In this document: positions 43,187 through 50,846 of the stretch, in pieces | Numbering within the stretch: position 1 is the first letter of the stretch | How the letters are laid out: each line of letters starts with the position of its first letter | Virus record (IMG/VR): IMGVR_UViG_3300022689_000070 | Span: 1-52,458 of that record | Strand: one strand, 5' to 3' | Source: a virus | DNA length: 52,458 nucleotides | Program-made: the position numbers and the translations under genes | The notes under the pieces: generated by a model | Told to the model about the DNA's origin: nothing | The model's input: the letters and a program-made list of their open reading frames with translations, nothing else | The model's database searches: none

Positions 43187-43391
43187 CTTGGTTCTCCCGA
43201 ATGCACCGAACCATCCCGTCATCCGACATGCCCTGCCGGCGAAAGAACTCCACCATGTGCAGGAACATGTCAGACATCCGGGTGTCACGATGTTTCGCTT
43301 TGCGGCATTCATCACTGCAGAACTTCCCGTGCGGTTTTTGAGCCTCAAAGGAACGCTGGCAGTGAAGACATACCTTGGGATAGGTTTTCAT
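43179..43391 (-). CDS. Zinc-finger protein, 70 aa
   Basis: CLHCQRSFEAQKPHGKFCSDECRKAKHRD (about residues 8-36) is a C-x2-C...C-x3-C knuckle like those of phage-encoded treble-clef fingers. A helical acidic end follows. It overlaps the next gene by eight bases. It may bind DNA next to the recombination genes, but the function is unknown. Confidence 0.65.
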   Translation of the reverse strand: MKTYPKVCLHCQRSFEAQKPHGKFCSDECRKAKHRDTRMSDMFLHMVEFFRRQGMSDDGMVRCIRENQDD

Positions 43392-43416
43392 GTTTGTTGC
43401 GTCTGGACGCTACAAA

Positions 43417-44415
43417 TTAGCCTTCTTGTATGGATTGAATGACCTGATTGAGCAGGGTCATGTTTTCATCCAGCAAATCACCTGTTAGATTCTCAACAGC
43501 CAGCTCAGTCAGCGCTTCTGCCTCCTGTGCCAGCTCGGCCTTGCGCTTTTTGGTGATGGTTTTCTTGGACGCCTCATCGACCAGCAGCTTAATCTGGGTG
43601 ATGCACTCCACCTCGCTCTCTTCATCCGTCTCGACAAGCTCAGAATCCACATCAGCCTCGTTGCCTTCATTGCCCAGCGTCTGTTCCGGCTCGGACTCTT
43701 GCTGCTCGCGCTTCAGGTCCGCAGCTGTCTTCATGCCGGTGACGACCTCAGCTGTTTCAGTGGTGGTAGTGACCTCACTGAAGTCGGCATCCACTATGTG
43801 TGCATCTTCCCCTTCGATGATTCGCTCGGCCTCATCCTGATCGTAGATGCCGGAAAAGCTGAAGGCATAACGCAGGCCCTGTATCAAGGTCTTGTGTCGC
43901 AGCATGCGCTTGGTGTGCGTCTGCCATGGGCCGTTGACTGCATACGAGCCATTACGGCCACTACCCTTGAAAGGCGGACGGTACACCTCATCAAAATATT
44001 CCTTGATGATGACCGGGTGCTTGGAGCCTTTCTTGTAGATGGTCACCTCCATCCAAGCAGGACAGTTCTTATGCTCACTGGACTCGACCATCTGGTCAGA
44101 CTCAGTGAAGTGAAACCCGTCCATCTGCGGATGTTCGTTGGCGATACGCGCCCAACCATCTACACCCACAACAGGAACGATGCCGTTGTTCTTGTCGGGG
44201 AACGCATAGATTTCCTTGGTGAATGGATTGAGATTGTGCTGGTCCGCCACCACCAGTAGCGCAGCCATCTGCTCATTGGTGATGATGGTGCCCTCCTTTT
44301 GCTTGAAGGCCGTTGCTGCCAGCGTGGCCATAAGTTTATTGGCCTCGAGGTTGTACTTGTTGGCAAATTTACTTACCAGTGATTTAGGCTTTTCAGCCGT
44401 TTGCATGTCAGTCAT
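43417..44415 (-). CDS. bet: Bet/RecT-family single-strand annealing protein
   Basis: The N-terminal 180 residues match phage Bet: LVVADQHNLNPFTKEIYAFPDKNNGIVPVVGVDGWARIAN, then PAWMEVTIYKKG and WQTHTKRMLRHKTLIQGLRYAF. The C-terminal 120 residues are acidic and disordered and end in a short helix. It anneals single strands produced by the RecE-like exonuclease encoded just upstream. AGGAGAAAGAA precedes the start. Confidence 0.92.
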   Translation of the reverse strand: MTDMQTAEKPKSLVSKFANKYNLEANKLMATLAATAFKQKEGTIITNEQMAALLVVADQHNLNPFTKEIYAFPDKNNGIVPVVGVDGWARIANEHPQMDGFHFTESDQMVESSEHKNCPAWMEVTIYKKGSKHPVIIKEYFDEVYRPPFKGSGRNGSYAVNGPWQTHTKRMLRHKTLIQGLRYAFSFSGIYDQDEAERIIEGEDAHIVDADFSEVTTTTETAEVVTGMKTAADLKREQQESEPEQTLGNEGNEADVDSELVETDEESEVECITQIKLLVDEASKKTITKKRKAELAQEAEALTELAVENLTGDLLDENMTLLNQVIQSIQEG

Positions 44416-44424
44416 TTCTTTCTC

Positions 44425-45330
44425 CTAGTATATTTCTTGGAACTTCGCATACCCCGGCATCGCTAAGTCACGAACGGGAATCTCATTTCTGTAGCCGTAA
44501 CCCGGCCACTCTCCACTTTCCTTGCAACGCGCATACTCAAGCATGGCGTTTTGGATCTGAATGGAACCTTGCCTGACCCACTGCGGATCAAGCTTATACA
44601 CCGCGCACTGGTAAGGCGGCTCCTTCTCAACCACGACAAAGAACATGCCGTTTTTAATATCCAGATTAAGGTCCTTGCTGGCAGCTCCGCCAGTGTAGAA
44701 GGCCTCCTGAATGTTGTAGTCGAACTTATGGCAGGACCTCTGGAAGCCACTGTAGGAAGCGTCATTGGTAGACTTTAAATCAACGATGCAGCTGTGAGCG
44801 TCGTTGTAATTGTCCATGCGAAACTTACACAGCTTTCCAGTGCCTTCGTACACATCACCGTCACCCCGGTCGATAAAGAAACCCGACGACTCGAAGTACC
44901 CGTCATCACAGAACACGCCTGCAAAAGGGTGATTCCTAACGCTCTCAGCCATCCTGTGAACCATGTCCCACTCCGAGACATTCCAGTAGTTGTCCGACTC
45001 GAAAGAACTCAGCACGGTGTAACCCATCTGCTCGCAAGTCTCTTTCCATATTTTTGCTTCCTTCGTGCGAAAGTCCGGGTACTTGGCCTGCTTGTACATG
45101 GCTTTGAATTTTTCAGGCTCGAACACCAAGCAGTGAAATGCGTGGCCAACCCGGAAGTCCCGGGTCTCTGGCCGTGGATGTAGGCGTCCATGCTGGAAGG
45201 TTAAAGGGGAGCGACGAAAATCCTTCAGGCCGCTGTTATTCATGCCCGGGGCTTTCCGGTATTCCTCGAAGTCCATATCAGGATAAAAGCCCAGCAGGCG
45301 GTCTTCTTTCTTTTCAGCTACCTCGTTCAT
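44425..45330 (-). CDS. RecE-like PD-(D/E)XK exonuclease
   Basis: The 301-residue product begins with LLGFYPDMDFEEYRKAPGMNNSGLKDFRRSPLTFQHG and GHAFHCLVFEPE, and has the catalytic IVDLKST (about residue 190) and YNIQEAFYTGG. These are the features of the exodeoxyribonuclease VIII / RecE C-terminal nuclease family. With Bet it forms a two-component recombination system. ATG 45330 is chosen; a GTG precedes it directly. Confidence 0.85.
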   Translation of the reverse strand: MNEVAEKKEDRLLGFYPDMDFEEYRKAPGMNNSGLKDFRRSPLTFQHGRLHPRPETRDFRVGHAFHCLVFEPEKFKAMYKQAKYPDFRTKEAKIWKETCEQMGYTVLSSFESDNYWNVSEWDMVHRMAESVRNHPFAGVFCDDGYFESSGFFIDRGDGDVYEGTGKLCKFRMDNYNDAHSCIVDLKSTNDASYSGFQRSCHKFDYNIQEAFYTGGAASKDLNLDIKNGMFFVVVEKEPPYQCAVYKLDPQWVRQGSIQIQNAMLEYARCKESGEWPGYGYRNEIPVRDLAMPGYAKFQEIY

Positions 45331-45784
45331 CACTTAACCTACTTGAAAGCTGACCCGCCAACCACTGCACTTCTCTTTCGACGTAACAAAAATCCCGGTA
45401 AACCTCATCACCGAACCAAATCTCAGTCTTGTATGCAGGAGACAGATCACCAAGGTGGGCGCAATCAAAGCCTAACCACCAAACATCATTGTTAGCTGCA
45501 TCACATTCTTCGTGACAAATGCCCTTGGAGGGATCGCCGCTTTCATCACATAAACCCGAAAAAGTAAGACCACCGTGAATGTTCACGTCCACATCGTCAT
45601 AATCCTTTTTATAATACGGGTGCCCTTGGGGGACTCCAACGTAGCCACATAATGCCCCTGACCCTCCACGGACAATCAAGCAATCCAGCCCCGTGTCCTT
45701 GTCGACCCAGTGAGCCTTGTCTGGCTCCTTCTTCCAAGCGCCTTCACCCCAGTCACTTTTGTCTATCGTGTTCCAAGTCTTCAT
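45314..45784 (-). CDS. Conserved-type hypothetical protein, WGxG...EPDK family
   Basis: The opening WGEGAWKKEPDKAHWVDKDTGLDCLIVRG, then LCGYVGVPQGHPYY and NIHGGLTFSGLC, and a late WWLGFDCAHLGDLSP, form a recognisable but unnamed family seen in phages and actinobacteria. Conserved cysteines and histidines suggest metal binding. It overlaps the exonuclease start by 17 bases. Function unknown. Confidence 0.7.
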   Translation of the reverse strand: MKTWNTIDKSDWGEGAWKKEPDKAHWVDKDTGLDCLIVRGGSGALCGYVGVPQGHPYYKKDYDDVDVNIHGGLTFSGLCDESGDPSKGICHEECDAANNDVWWLGFDCAHLGDLSPAYKTEIWFGDEVYRDFCYVEREVQWLAGQLSSRLSDERGS

Positions 45785-45906
45785 GGCTCCTGCACCTCCA
45801 CAAAAAGAAAAAGGTAAAGCGCCACGAACGGGCGCGTAACGGGTGGAAATTGGTGTAAATATCTGCGCCTCATAGCTTCATGCAGCAGGTGGTTATCTTT
45901 TCTCAT
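45781..45906 (-). CDS. Small early protein, 41 aa
   Basis: ATG 45906 sits behind the GGAGGACAGTG cassette, which fixes this start over one at 46023 that lacks a ribosome site. The product is basic at the N-terminus and hydrophobic at the C-terminus (FVALYLFLFVEV), so it could be membrane associated. It overlaps the next gene (ATGA). Confidence 0.55.
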   Translation of the reverse strand: MRKDNHLLHEAMRRRYLHQFPPVTRPFVALYLFLFVEVQEP

Positions 45907-45919
45907 CACTGTCCTCCGA

Positions 45920-46132
45920 TTAACTAACGCAGGTAACATCGTTTTCAATAAGGTCCGTAATACGCAGACCCTCTTTGATGCCCTCGTCTTGGTAAATCTT
46001 CTTCCCCTCTGCGTGGGCGTCATGATAGTTGGCGTGGCGAGAAACTTCTTGCCACTCGTATTTTCCGCTATTCAGTTTGTTGTCTGGGTGCGGCGGTTCA
46101 ACGCACACAAACCTTTCTAAAATAAAATACAT
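45920..46132 (-). CDS. Small early protein, 70 aa
   Basis: The start ATG 46132 is set by the exact cassette GGAGAACAGTGATG and follows a candidate leftward promoter. The product (MYFILERFVCVEPPHPDNK..., KIYQDEGIKEGLRITDLIEND) has no recognised domain. Confidence 0.6.
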   Translation of the reverse strand: MYFILERFVCVEPPHPDNKLNSGKYEWQEVSRHANYHDAHAEGKKIYQDEGIKEGLRITDLIENDVTCVS

Positions 46133-46156
46133 CACTGTTCTCCTATTGCTTGAGTG

Positions 46157-46187
46157 ATTATAGTACCAGTTAAAAGGGTATTATCAA
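46157..46187 (-). promoter_or_regulatory. Candidate internal leftward promoter
   Basis: On the minus strand a TTGATA (46182-46187) lies 19 bp from a perfect TATAAT (46157-46162), in the only spacer large enough in this part of the operon. The spacing is long. It would give extra expression of the genes from 46132 through the recombination genes. Confidence 0.4.
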
Positions 46188-46189
46188 TC

Positions 46190-46567
46190 CTATATTTCGC
46201 CGTCCAGAGACAGCACTCGCTTTTTGTCCTGCAGCTGCTCCAGCCATTTCACCTGCGTCTGGATCTCGGTGACGGCATTGTCAACATCCCACTCGAGATC
46301 ACGCAGACGCTGACGTCGGTCTTCCACTGCCTCACGCACCAGCCGATCCTTGATGATTTCAAAGCCGTAGGAATCGCGCTGACTCAACACCTCGATGTTG
46401 GGCAAGGTGCCACGACGCACGTATTTGTAGGCCTGTTTCACAGCTGATGCTTTGGCGCCATACTGCTCCACTTTGCCTATCCGCGATCCATCGACAGCGT
46501 GCCGCTGGACCTCCCACGCTTTGACTCCATTATTGAAATGCACGGTCACTAATAAAATTGGTCTCAC
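46190..46567 (-). CDS. Hypothetical early protein, 125 aa
   Basis: It begins with GTG behind GGAGAAGAACA. The first half is beta-like; the second half is a strong coiled coil (REAVEDRRQRLRDLEWDVDNAVTEIQTQVKWLEQLQDKK). No family recognised. It lies downstream of a hairpin that follows the DUF932 gene. Confidence 0.65.
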   Translation of the reverse strand: MRPILLVTVHFNNGVKAWEVQRHAVDGSRIGKVEQYGAKASAVKQAYKYVRRGTLPNIEVLSQRDSYGFEIIKDRLVREAVEDRRQRLRDLEWDVDNAVTEIQTQVKWLEQLQDKKRVLSLDGEI

Positions 46568-46650
46568 TGTTCTTCTCCTAAGTTAAATCATAGTAGTGGT
46601 GCCAGACGCCGGACTTCATCCGACGCCAGCACCTTGGGTTAGAGAAACCA

Positions 46651-46671
46651 CCGCGAGCATAGAACTCGCGG
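46651..46671 (-). terminator. Hairpin downstream of the DUF932 gene
   Basis: CCGCGAG-CATAGAA-CTCGCGG is a perfect 7-bp stem in the 126-base gap after the DUF932 gene. On the minus strand only a weak pyrimidine run follows (TGGTTTCTC), so it may be a partial terminator or attenuator within the leftward operon. Confidence 0.45.
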
Positions 46672-46693
46672 CGGCTTATTGGCATGGACCCGA

Positions 46694-47893
46694 TCACGCC
46701 ACTTTATCCAGCAGCTTGCCGGCCTTGCGCTCAAGGTCCAGACGTTCATCCTGTCTGCCCTTGCTACGCGCATGTGCTGTGATTCCTTGCACGAATTGCC
46801 AGACGGACTTCGGCTTGTCACCTTCTTCCTCGACAACGCAGTTAATCACTTCACGGACCTCTTTCTTGTTGAAGCCGCGATTACGCAGGAATGACTCCCG
46901 GTCATCGTCGTTGTAGGCCACGACAGCTTCCTTGGCTCGCTGTACGCCCTGTATTAAGGCCGCATCATTCGACTGGATGAAAGACTGCAGTGCCGGTCTG
47001 GCGGACTCCAGAAAGCGACGTGGTGCATTCTTGGAGTGGGTCAGGCGGATCTCCTGATACCCTTCCACGCCCCAGAGCATACGGTTGGCGCACGAGGCGC
47101 GGAAGTAAAAACAGGCTATGCCGAATGAGCGGTTGCCAACCTCGGAGTTCCAGACGTAGAAACCGCGGTACACGATGTCGTCTTCCAGCTCGCCCTGTTT
47201 GTTACGGAACGTGCCCACCTTTATCGGATGGGTGTGGTCCACGAGGAACAAGAACACATCCCGGTCACTGGCAAACAACGTCGTGGTCTGCTTGGTGATA
47301 GGCGCCTGCGTGTCATAGATCATGCTGTTACTATTCAGCAGGCCCGGGACCGTCCAGCAAGTATCACCGGCACCGTTGCCAGCCAGATTCCTGACCGCAT
47401 CCACCACGGCGTGGTCATAGATACGACCGTAATCAGGACCGGTAGCAGCACGCAGCTCCGTATTGCCGTTGCGCGTGGCATACACCTTGATGGCCTCAGA
47501 CCTGACTTCACTGATGCCCCACTGCAGGTTAATGCCTGCGATTGTGCCCGGGAGTGTCCGCAGGTACTTGGCCGGCGCTTTCACCAGCTGGCATATCTGT
47601 CCAAACGAGTAGTGGTTTGGATGGGTTACGAAGTCACCCTGCTCACCCGGGATAATGAGATCCAGATTCTCCGGGTCATCATTCTGGGCACTCACCTTGA
47701 TGTCGCGCACGTCGACTATCTGGTTGAACGAGTTGTCAGCAGCGTCTTTACAGAACGTATGCAGGCTGTCCAAGTCCAGAAACTTCTGGTCATCTGGACG
47801 GTGAAACCACTGGGAACCGATAGCGTGACTCCAGCCACCGGCATCTGCGTTGACGCCATGTTGCGTCGGGGTTATATCAATTACTTCACTCAT
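46694..47893 (-). CDS. DUF932 phage/plasmid-like protein, 399 aa
   Basis: The product fits the DUF932 (phage/plasmid-like TIGR03299-type) family: HPNHYSFGQICQLVKAPAKYLRTLP, a central VDHTHPIKVGTF...RGFYVWNSEVGNRSFGIACFYFRASCANRMLWG, and a helical C-terminus. The family is widespread next to recombination genes, with unknown biochemical function. ATG 47893 follows GGAGAAACAGTG. Confidence 0.8.
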   Translation of the reverse strand: MSEVIDITPTQHGVNADAGGWSHAIGSQWFHRPDDQKFLDLDSLHTFCKDAADNSFNQIVDVRDIKVSAQNDDPENLDLIIPGEQGDFVTHPNHYSFGQICQLVKAPAKYLRTLPGTIAGINLQWGISEVRSEAIKVYATRNGNTELRAATGPDYGRIYDHAVVDAVRNLAGNGAGDTCWTVPGLLNSNSMIYDTQAPITKQTTTLFASDRDVFLFLVDHTHPIKVGTFRNKQGELEDDIVYRGFYVWNSEVGNRSFGIACFYFRASCANRMLWGVEGYQEIRLTHSKNAPRRFLESARPALQSFIQSNDAALIQGVQRAKEAVVAYNDDDRESFLRNRGFNKKEVREVINCVVEEEGDKPKSVWQFVQGITAHARSKGRQDERLDLERKAGKLLDKVA

Positions 47894-47912
47894 CACTGTT
47901 TCTCCTTGACGC

Positions 47913-48266
47913 TTATGCGTCGGTTAAGGTATCGACCACAAAAGCATTGATGCGGTCATAGTATTTACTAAGAACGAGGTCTGCTAATTCCTCGTCGATT
48001 TCTTCCTCAATTTTTGAGGTCATGTATTCCAGCAGCAACGCGACATACTCAACAGTCAGCACGTCTTGGAAAAGCTGAATTTCGTTCCTTGCCAGCACTT
48101 GGTGCTTCAGCCAAGCCAGCGCGATTTCACGCTGAGCCGTATCTGACAGTTCAGGCAGGCCGTCGACTTTTTGCTTGTGAAAATTAACCTGCACCTTAGC
48201 GTTATCAACAATCTGCTCGATTAAATTGATACGCGCTTTTGCTAAATTCAATTCATCTGAGGTCAT
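47913..48266 (-). CDS. Hypothetical helical protein, 117 aa
   Basis: The product is almost all helix (LNLAKARINLIEQIVDNAKVQVNFHKQKVDG, EEIDEELADLVLSKYYDRI). AAGGAGCAGGAAT precedes the ATG. It overlaps the preceding small gene by 14 bases. No family recognised. Confidence 0.65.
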   Translation of the reverse strand: MTSDELNLAKARINLIEQIVDNAKVQVNFHKQKVDGLPELSDTAQREIALAWLKHQVLARNEIQLFQDVLTVEYVALLLEYMTSKIEEEIDEELADLVLSKYYDRINAFVVDTLTDA

Positions 48267-48414
48267 ATTCCTGCTCCTTTAAGTTATAGACGGTCCGGTT
48301 GCCAGAGGTGCAGTTGTACACATGGACCGGCACCTTCCCTGCCTCGTCCACAAAGGCGTCGACCAGACCGCCCCCGGTGAACAAGTAGGTTGAAAGGTTA
48401 ATGTAATCCCACAT
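48253..48414 (-). CDS. Small protein, 53 aa
   Basis: This ORF starts in a TGATG overlap with the gene before it and encodes MWDYINLSTYLFTGGGLVDAFVDEAGKVPVHVYN..., with one cysteine. It contains the ribosome site of the following gene. Its exact coupling supports it. Function unknown. Confidence 0.5.
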   Translation of the reverse strand: MWDYINLSTYLFTGGGLVDAFVDEAGKVPVHVYNCTSGNRTVYNLKEQEYDLR

Positions 48415-48671
48415 CACGCCACCTCTTCTTGGTTTGAGTTGGTGAACTGCCAGAAGTCACAGCTACCAATACCACCGGTATAGTAGGCCCGGTCAGACAG
48501 CGCCTGATCCAAATCTTCCTCATCCAGCTTGCCTTCCCAGTGTTCTTTGAACACCTCGATAAAAGCTTCTTTCACGTAGCCCGGCAGGGGCGGATAGAAG
48601 TTTACCGAGAGGTGGGTGTTCAGGGCCTGCTCGAGACCCTGAAATTCTACGAATGATTGAATGTCTTTCAT
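48414..48671 (-). CDS. Hypothetical protein, 85 aa
   Basis: This acidic small protein has a helical EAFIEVFKEHWEGKLDEEDLDQAL core and an aromatic C-terminus (AYYTGGIGSCDFWQFTN). It overlaps its neighbours on both sides by one to four bases. No family recognised. Confidence 0.6.
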   Translation of the reverse strand: MKDIQSFVEFQGLEQALNTHLSVNFYPPLPGYVKEAFIEVFKEHWEGKLDEEDLDQALSDRAYYTGGIGSCDFWQFTNSNQEEVA

Positions 48672-49051
48672 GACACTGCCTCCAGTTCTTTGTAGCCAGA
48701 GCTTTCGCCGTAGACAGCGAGATGCTGTTCAACGGTGGTGTACTTCCAAGTGTGGCCGTTGGTAGCCCACTGTGGTGGATATGAGTTCAAGTAGGCCTCG
48801 TATGGAGCGTCCAGACTGGTCAGCTCAGCAATGCGCCAGCCGGTACCAGTAGAGTGCGGTGCGCTGGTCTTGTAGTTTCCGGCCAAAGTAATGCCGCCAA
48901 GGTCCGACTGGAAGGAAACCACTCTTTTTCCGTCCCGGTCGGTGTAGAACCCATAGGTACCGGCCTTCGAGATGAAGACACGGAACCCCTTGGACAGAAG
49001 CTTGGATGCAAGCTCCTGTATTTTCTGTCGCTTATAATCAATCTTACTCAT
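48668..49051 (-). CDS. Hypothetical protein, 127 aa
   Basis: A basic helical start (IDYKRQKIQELASKLLSKGF) leads into a beta-rich region (VFISKAGTYGFYTDRDGKRVVSFQSDLGGITLAGNY) and an aromatic end. ATG 49051 is used, preceded by GGGGCAGTG. Function unknown. Confidence 0.65.
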   Translation of the reverse strand: MSKIDYKRQKIQELASKLLSKGFRVFISKAGTYGFYTDRDGKRVVSFQSDLGGITLAGNYKTSAPHSTGTGWRIAELTSLDAPYEAYLNSYPPQWATNGHTWKYTTVEQHLAVYGESSGYKELEAVS

Positions 49052-49060
49052 CACTGCCCC

Positions 49061-49369
49061 CTATTTCTTTTTCGCCGTAACAACGACGCGGTTAACTTCA
49101 GACTGCTTGGTGTTAGCTGAGACGATCTGGCGAGACGCGCCCAGCTTCTCAGCGATACCTTTCCAGTTGACCACTTTCTTGAAGCCCTGAGTGAACACGA
49201 CACGGAAGAGCTTACCTTCCGCTGGGTCACCACCCGTCAGGTTGAAGAGCAGGCCTTCGGCCCCCTTCAGCTGCTTTTTCAGGTCATCAATATCAGCGCG
49301 TAATTGGCCGATGTGATCTGCGATCGCTTCCGGGGAAGCTTCTACTAATTTTGCATTTTTAACTTTCAT
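49061..49369 (-). CDS. Hypothetical protein with coiled coil and HTH-like end, 102 aa
   Basis: A coiled coil (IADHIGQLRADIDDLKKQLKGAEGLLF) is followed by a strand pair and a WKGIAEKLGASRQIVSANTKQ segment resembling a small helix-turn-helix. ATG 49369 lies in an exact GGAGAACAGTGATG cassette. It could be a DNA-binding accessory protein. Confidence 0.6.
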   Translation of the reverse strand: MKVKNAKLVEASPEAIADHIGQLRADIDDLKKQLKGAEGLLFNLTGGDPAEGKLFRVVFTQGFKKVVNWKGIAEKLGASRQIVSANTKQSEVNRVVVTAKKK

Positions 49370-49386
49370 CACTGTTCTCCTGTTGG

Positions 49387-49812
49387 TTATTTTCTATCTT
49401 TGTAAATATCACAAACACGTTGCTGAGATATTCCGTATTCAGCAGCAAGTGACTTTCCTGATTCGCCGCTTGCTCTGCGCTGTTTAATTTCAGCGCGTTG
49501 CTTCTCGGTTATAAGAGCGCCAGACCTATGCGTGCCATGACGGACAGAGTCCAGCAAGTTCTCGCTCTGAGAACCCCAAGCCAAGTTTTCAGGCCTATCA
49601 TCTCTTGGGTCTCCATTTAGATGCCTGCTAACAGCGCCTTCGGGCCTAGGTCCGTGGTAAGTTTCCAAAACAAGCACATGCCTGCGTTGGCGAAACTTTC
49701 CATTTCTTATTTGATGGTAACCACCGCTATCAACAGACGGGGTTAGCTCACGAAAAACACGACCATCCTTGGTCACATATATTTCATTGTGTACGGGGTG
49801 CTGTTTCATCAT
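49387..49812 (-). CDS. HNH homing endonuclease with C-terminal HTH
   Basis: The product has VTKDGRVFRELTP and GGYHQIRNGKFRQRRHVLVLETYHGPRPEGAVSRHLNGDPRDDRPENLAWGSQSENLLDSVRHGTH, the classic NUMOD4/HNH pattern with H...N...H-type residues. It ends in an EIKQRRASGESGKSLAAEYGISQQRVCDIYK HTH. A selfish free-standing endonuclease is likely. ATG 49812 or 49809 follows AGGAGAAT. Confidence 0.85.
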   Translation of the reverse strand: MMKQHPVHNEIYVTKDGRVFRELTPSVDSGGYHQIRNGKFRQRRHVLVLETYHGPRPEGAVSRHLNGDPRDDRPENLAWGSQSENLLDSVRHGTHRSGALITEKQRAEIKQRRASGESGKSLAAEYGISQQRVCDIYKDRK

Positions 49813-49843
49813 ATTCTCCTAGCGCAAAAAAGTATGGTAGCAA

Positions 49844-50431
49844 CTATCCCCAAGGCAATCCATATTTTTTGCTGCACACCTTTCCATATCCCACAGCTGT
49901 GGATTTCTCATCGCTAAGTGGGCGGCTGCAGAAGCAGCACTCACCGGTCAGCTTGCCGTACTCGCTGGCCACGCCTTCAGGGTCCTCGACCAGCGCATTG
50001 ATTACTTCGATGACACCGTCAGTGATGTCACGGCCAGCGCGAAACTGACCCTCGTGGATACGACCGAAATACTTGTTGTCACCATAAGGACCACCGTCAG
50101 TGATCTGGATGGCGCCCGGGGTGCGACTGCGGTCACCGGCTACGTGTAGGCGAACCGGATTGCCGTCCGCATCCTGAAGCTTAACCTTCGGGTGCTTCAG
50201 GCCAGCGCTCTTCGCACGGTTCAGGAATGAGGTGAGACCGTCAGCATTGACGGCAAACGCCTTGGGCTTGATTTTACCCGTGGCACGCTTGGTCAACTGG
50301 TCAACCCAGTAGGCCTGCTTCTCGGAAAGGTAACCGCGACGGTTAGCTGCGGTAATAAGGTTGTCGGCAAAACCGTGGTCTTTGGCCGGCAGGTTGGCGA
50401 GGTTATCGCGTAAGTCATCAACTGTGTACAT
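49844..50431 (-). CDS. DUF6011-like early protein, 195 aa
   Basis: The first gene of the leftward operon. The C-terminal GECCFCSRPLSDEKSTAVGYGKVCSKKYGLPWG is a four-cysteine zinc module of the DUF6011 type, found in many phage early proteins. The N-terminal part is helical with a YLSEKQAYWVDQLTKRA motif. It probably binds nucleic acid; the exact role is unknown. Confidence 0.7.
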   Translation of the reverse strand: MYTVDDLRDNLANLPAKDHGFADNLITAANRRGYLSEKQAYWVDQLTKRATGKIKPKAFAVNADGLTSFLNRAKSAGLKHPKVKLQDADGNPVRLHVAGDRSRTPGAIQITDGGPYGDNKYFGRIHEGQFRAGRDITDGVIEVINALVEDPEGVASEYGKLTGECCFCSRPLSDEKSTAVGYGKVCSKKYGLPWG

Positions 50432-50511
50432 GGATATACTCCCATCAAAGTAGCCCCTGAATCAGCGCGGGGCCTTCCGCTACCACTTGCGGTAAACACA
50501 AGATGGGGAGA

Positions 50512-50539
50512 ATAATACACCCCTGAATTTCAATTGCAA
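50512..50539 (-). promoter_or_regulatory. Main leftward early promoter
   Basis: On the minus strand TTGCAA (50534-50539), 16 bp, then TATTAT (50512-50517). It drives the recombination operon with a leader of about 75 nt. The -35 overlaps the palindrome 50537-50556. Confidence 0.6.
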
Positions 50540-50556
50540 GGGTTTTTAATCCCTTG
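50537..50556. promoter_or_regulatory. Palindromic operator between divergent early promoters
   Basis: CAAGGG (50537-50542) and CCCTTG (50551-50556) form a perfect inverted repeat with an 8-bp TTTTTAAT centre. Each arm touches a -35 element: leftward TTGCAA and rightward TTGACA. One bound dimer could block both promoters. The half-site recurs at 7288-7330. Confidence 0.6.
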
Positions 50557-50582
50557 ACACAGAATCCACATAGGAGGATATT
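50554..50582 (+). promoter_or_regulatory. Main rightward early promoter
   Basis: A consensus TTGACA (50554-50559) is followed after 17 bp by GATATT (50577-50582), a modest -10. It would drive the Cro-like gene and the long rightward early operon. The short distance to the ATG gives a very short leader. Confidence 0.5.
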
Positions 50583-50589
50583 CGCGGTT

Positions 50590-50784
50590 ATGGAAAGTAA
50601 ATTATTGGAAGAGACGTTGGACCTACTGAGCAGGGCATCGGAGCAGCGACCAACCATCGCAGAGAACACCGGCCTGAAAGCAGACTGGCTCAAAGCATTA
50701 TCCCGGGGGGACTTCAAGGACCCGGGCGTAGTAAAAATTGAGACACTTAACCGGTACCTCAAAAAGAAAGGTAAAACGATTTAA
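50590..50784 (+). CDS. Cro-like HTH regulator, 64 aa
   Basis: The small product has a helix-turn-helix in RPTIAENTGLKADWLKALSRGDF, framed by helices, and a basic end (NRYLKKKGKTI), the size and layout of Cro-type repressors. It lies next to the palindrome between the divergent promoters. AGGAGG is 12 bases from the ATG, a long spacing. No CI-type repressor with a cleavage domain and no integrase are present, so it is more likely a lytic-cycle regulator. Confidence 0.65.
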   Translation: MESKLLEETLDLLSRASEQRPTIAENTGLKADWLKALSRGDFKDPGVVKIETLNRYLKKKGKTI

Positions 50785-50793
50785 CTAGAGTGG

Positions 50794-50833
50794 CCCGGGG
50801 ACCCCGCTTTCCTTTGCCCCGGGTCTTTTTTTT
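50794..50833 (+). terminator. Intrinsic terminator after the Cro-like gene
   Basis: CCCGGGG (50794-50800) pairs with CCCCGGG (50817-50823), followed by TCTTTTTTTT. It is placed like lambda tR1, just after cro, so read-through or an antiterminator would be needed for the downstream early genes. Confidence 0.75.
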
Positions 50834-50846
50834 ACAGGAGACAGTG

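Noticed and set aside
43699-44259. 186-codon plus-strand ORF opposite the bet gene
   Set aside because: It is antisense to a clear Bet protein, has no ribosome site and no recognisable product.
47228-47950. 240-codon plus-strand ORF opposite the DUF932 gene
   Set aside because: It mirrors codon structure of the conserved minus-strand gene and has no upstream start signal.
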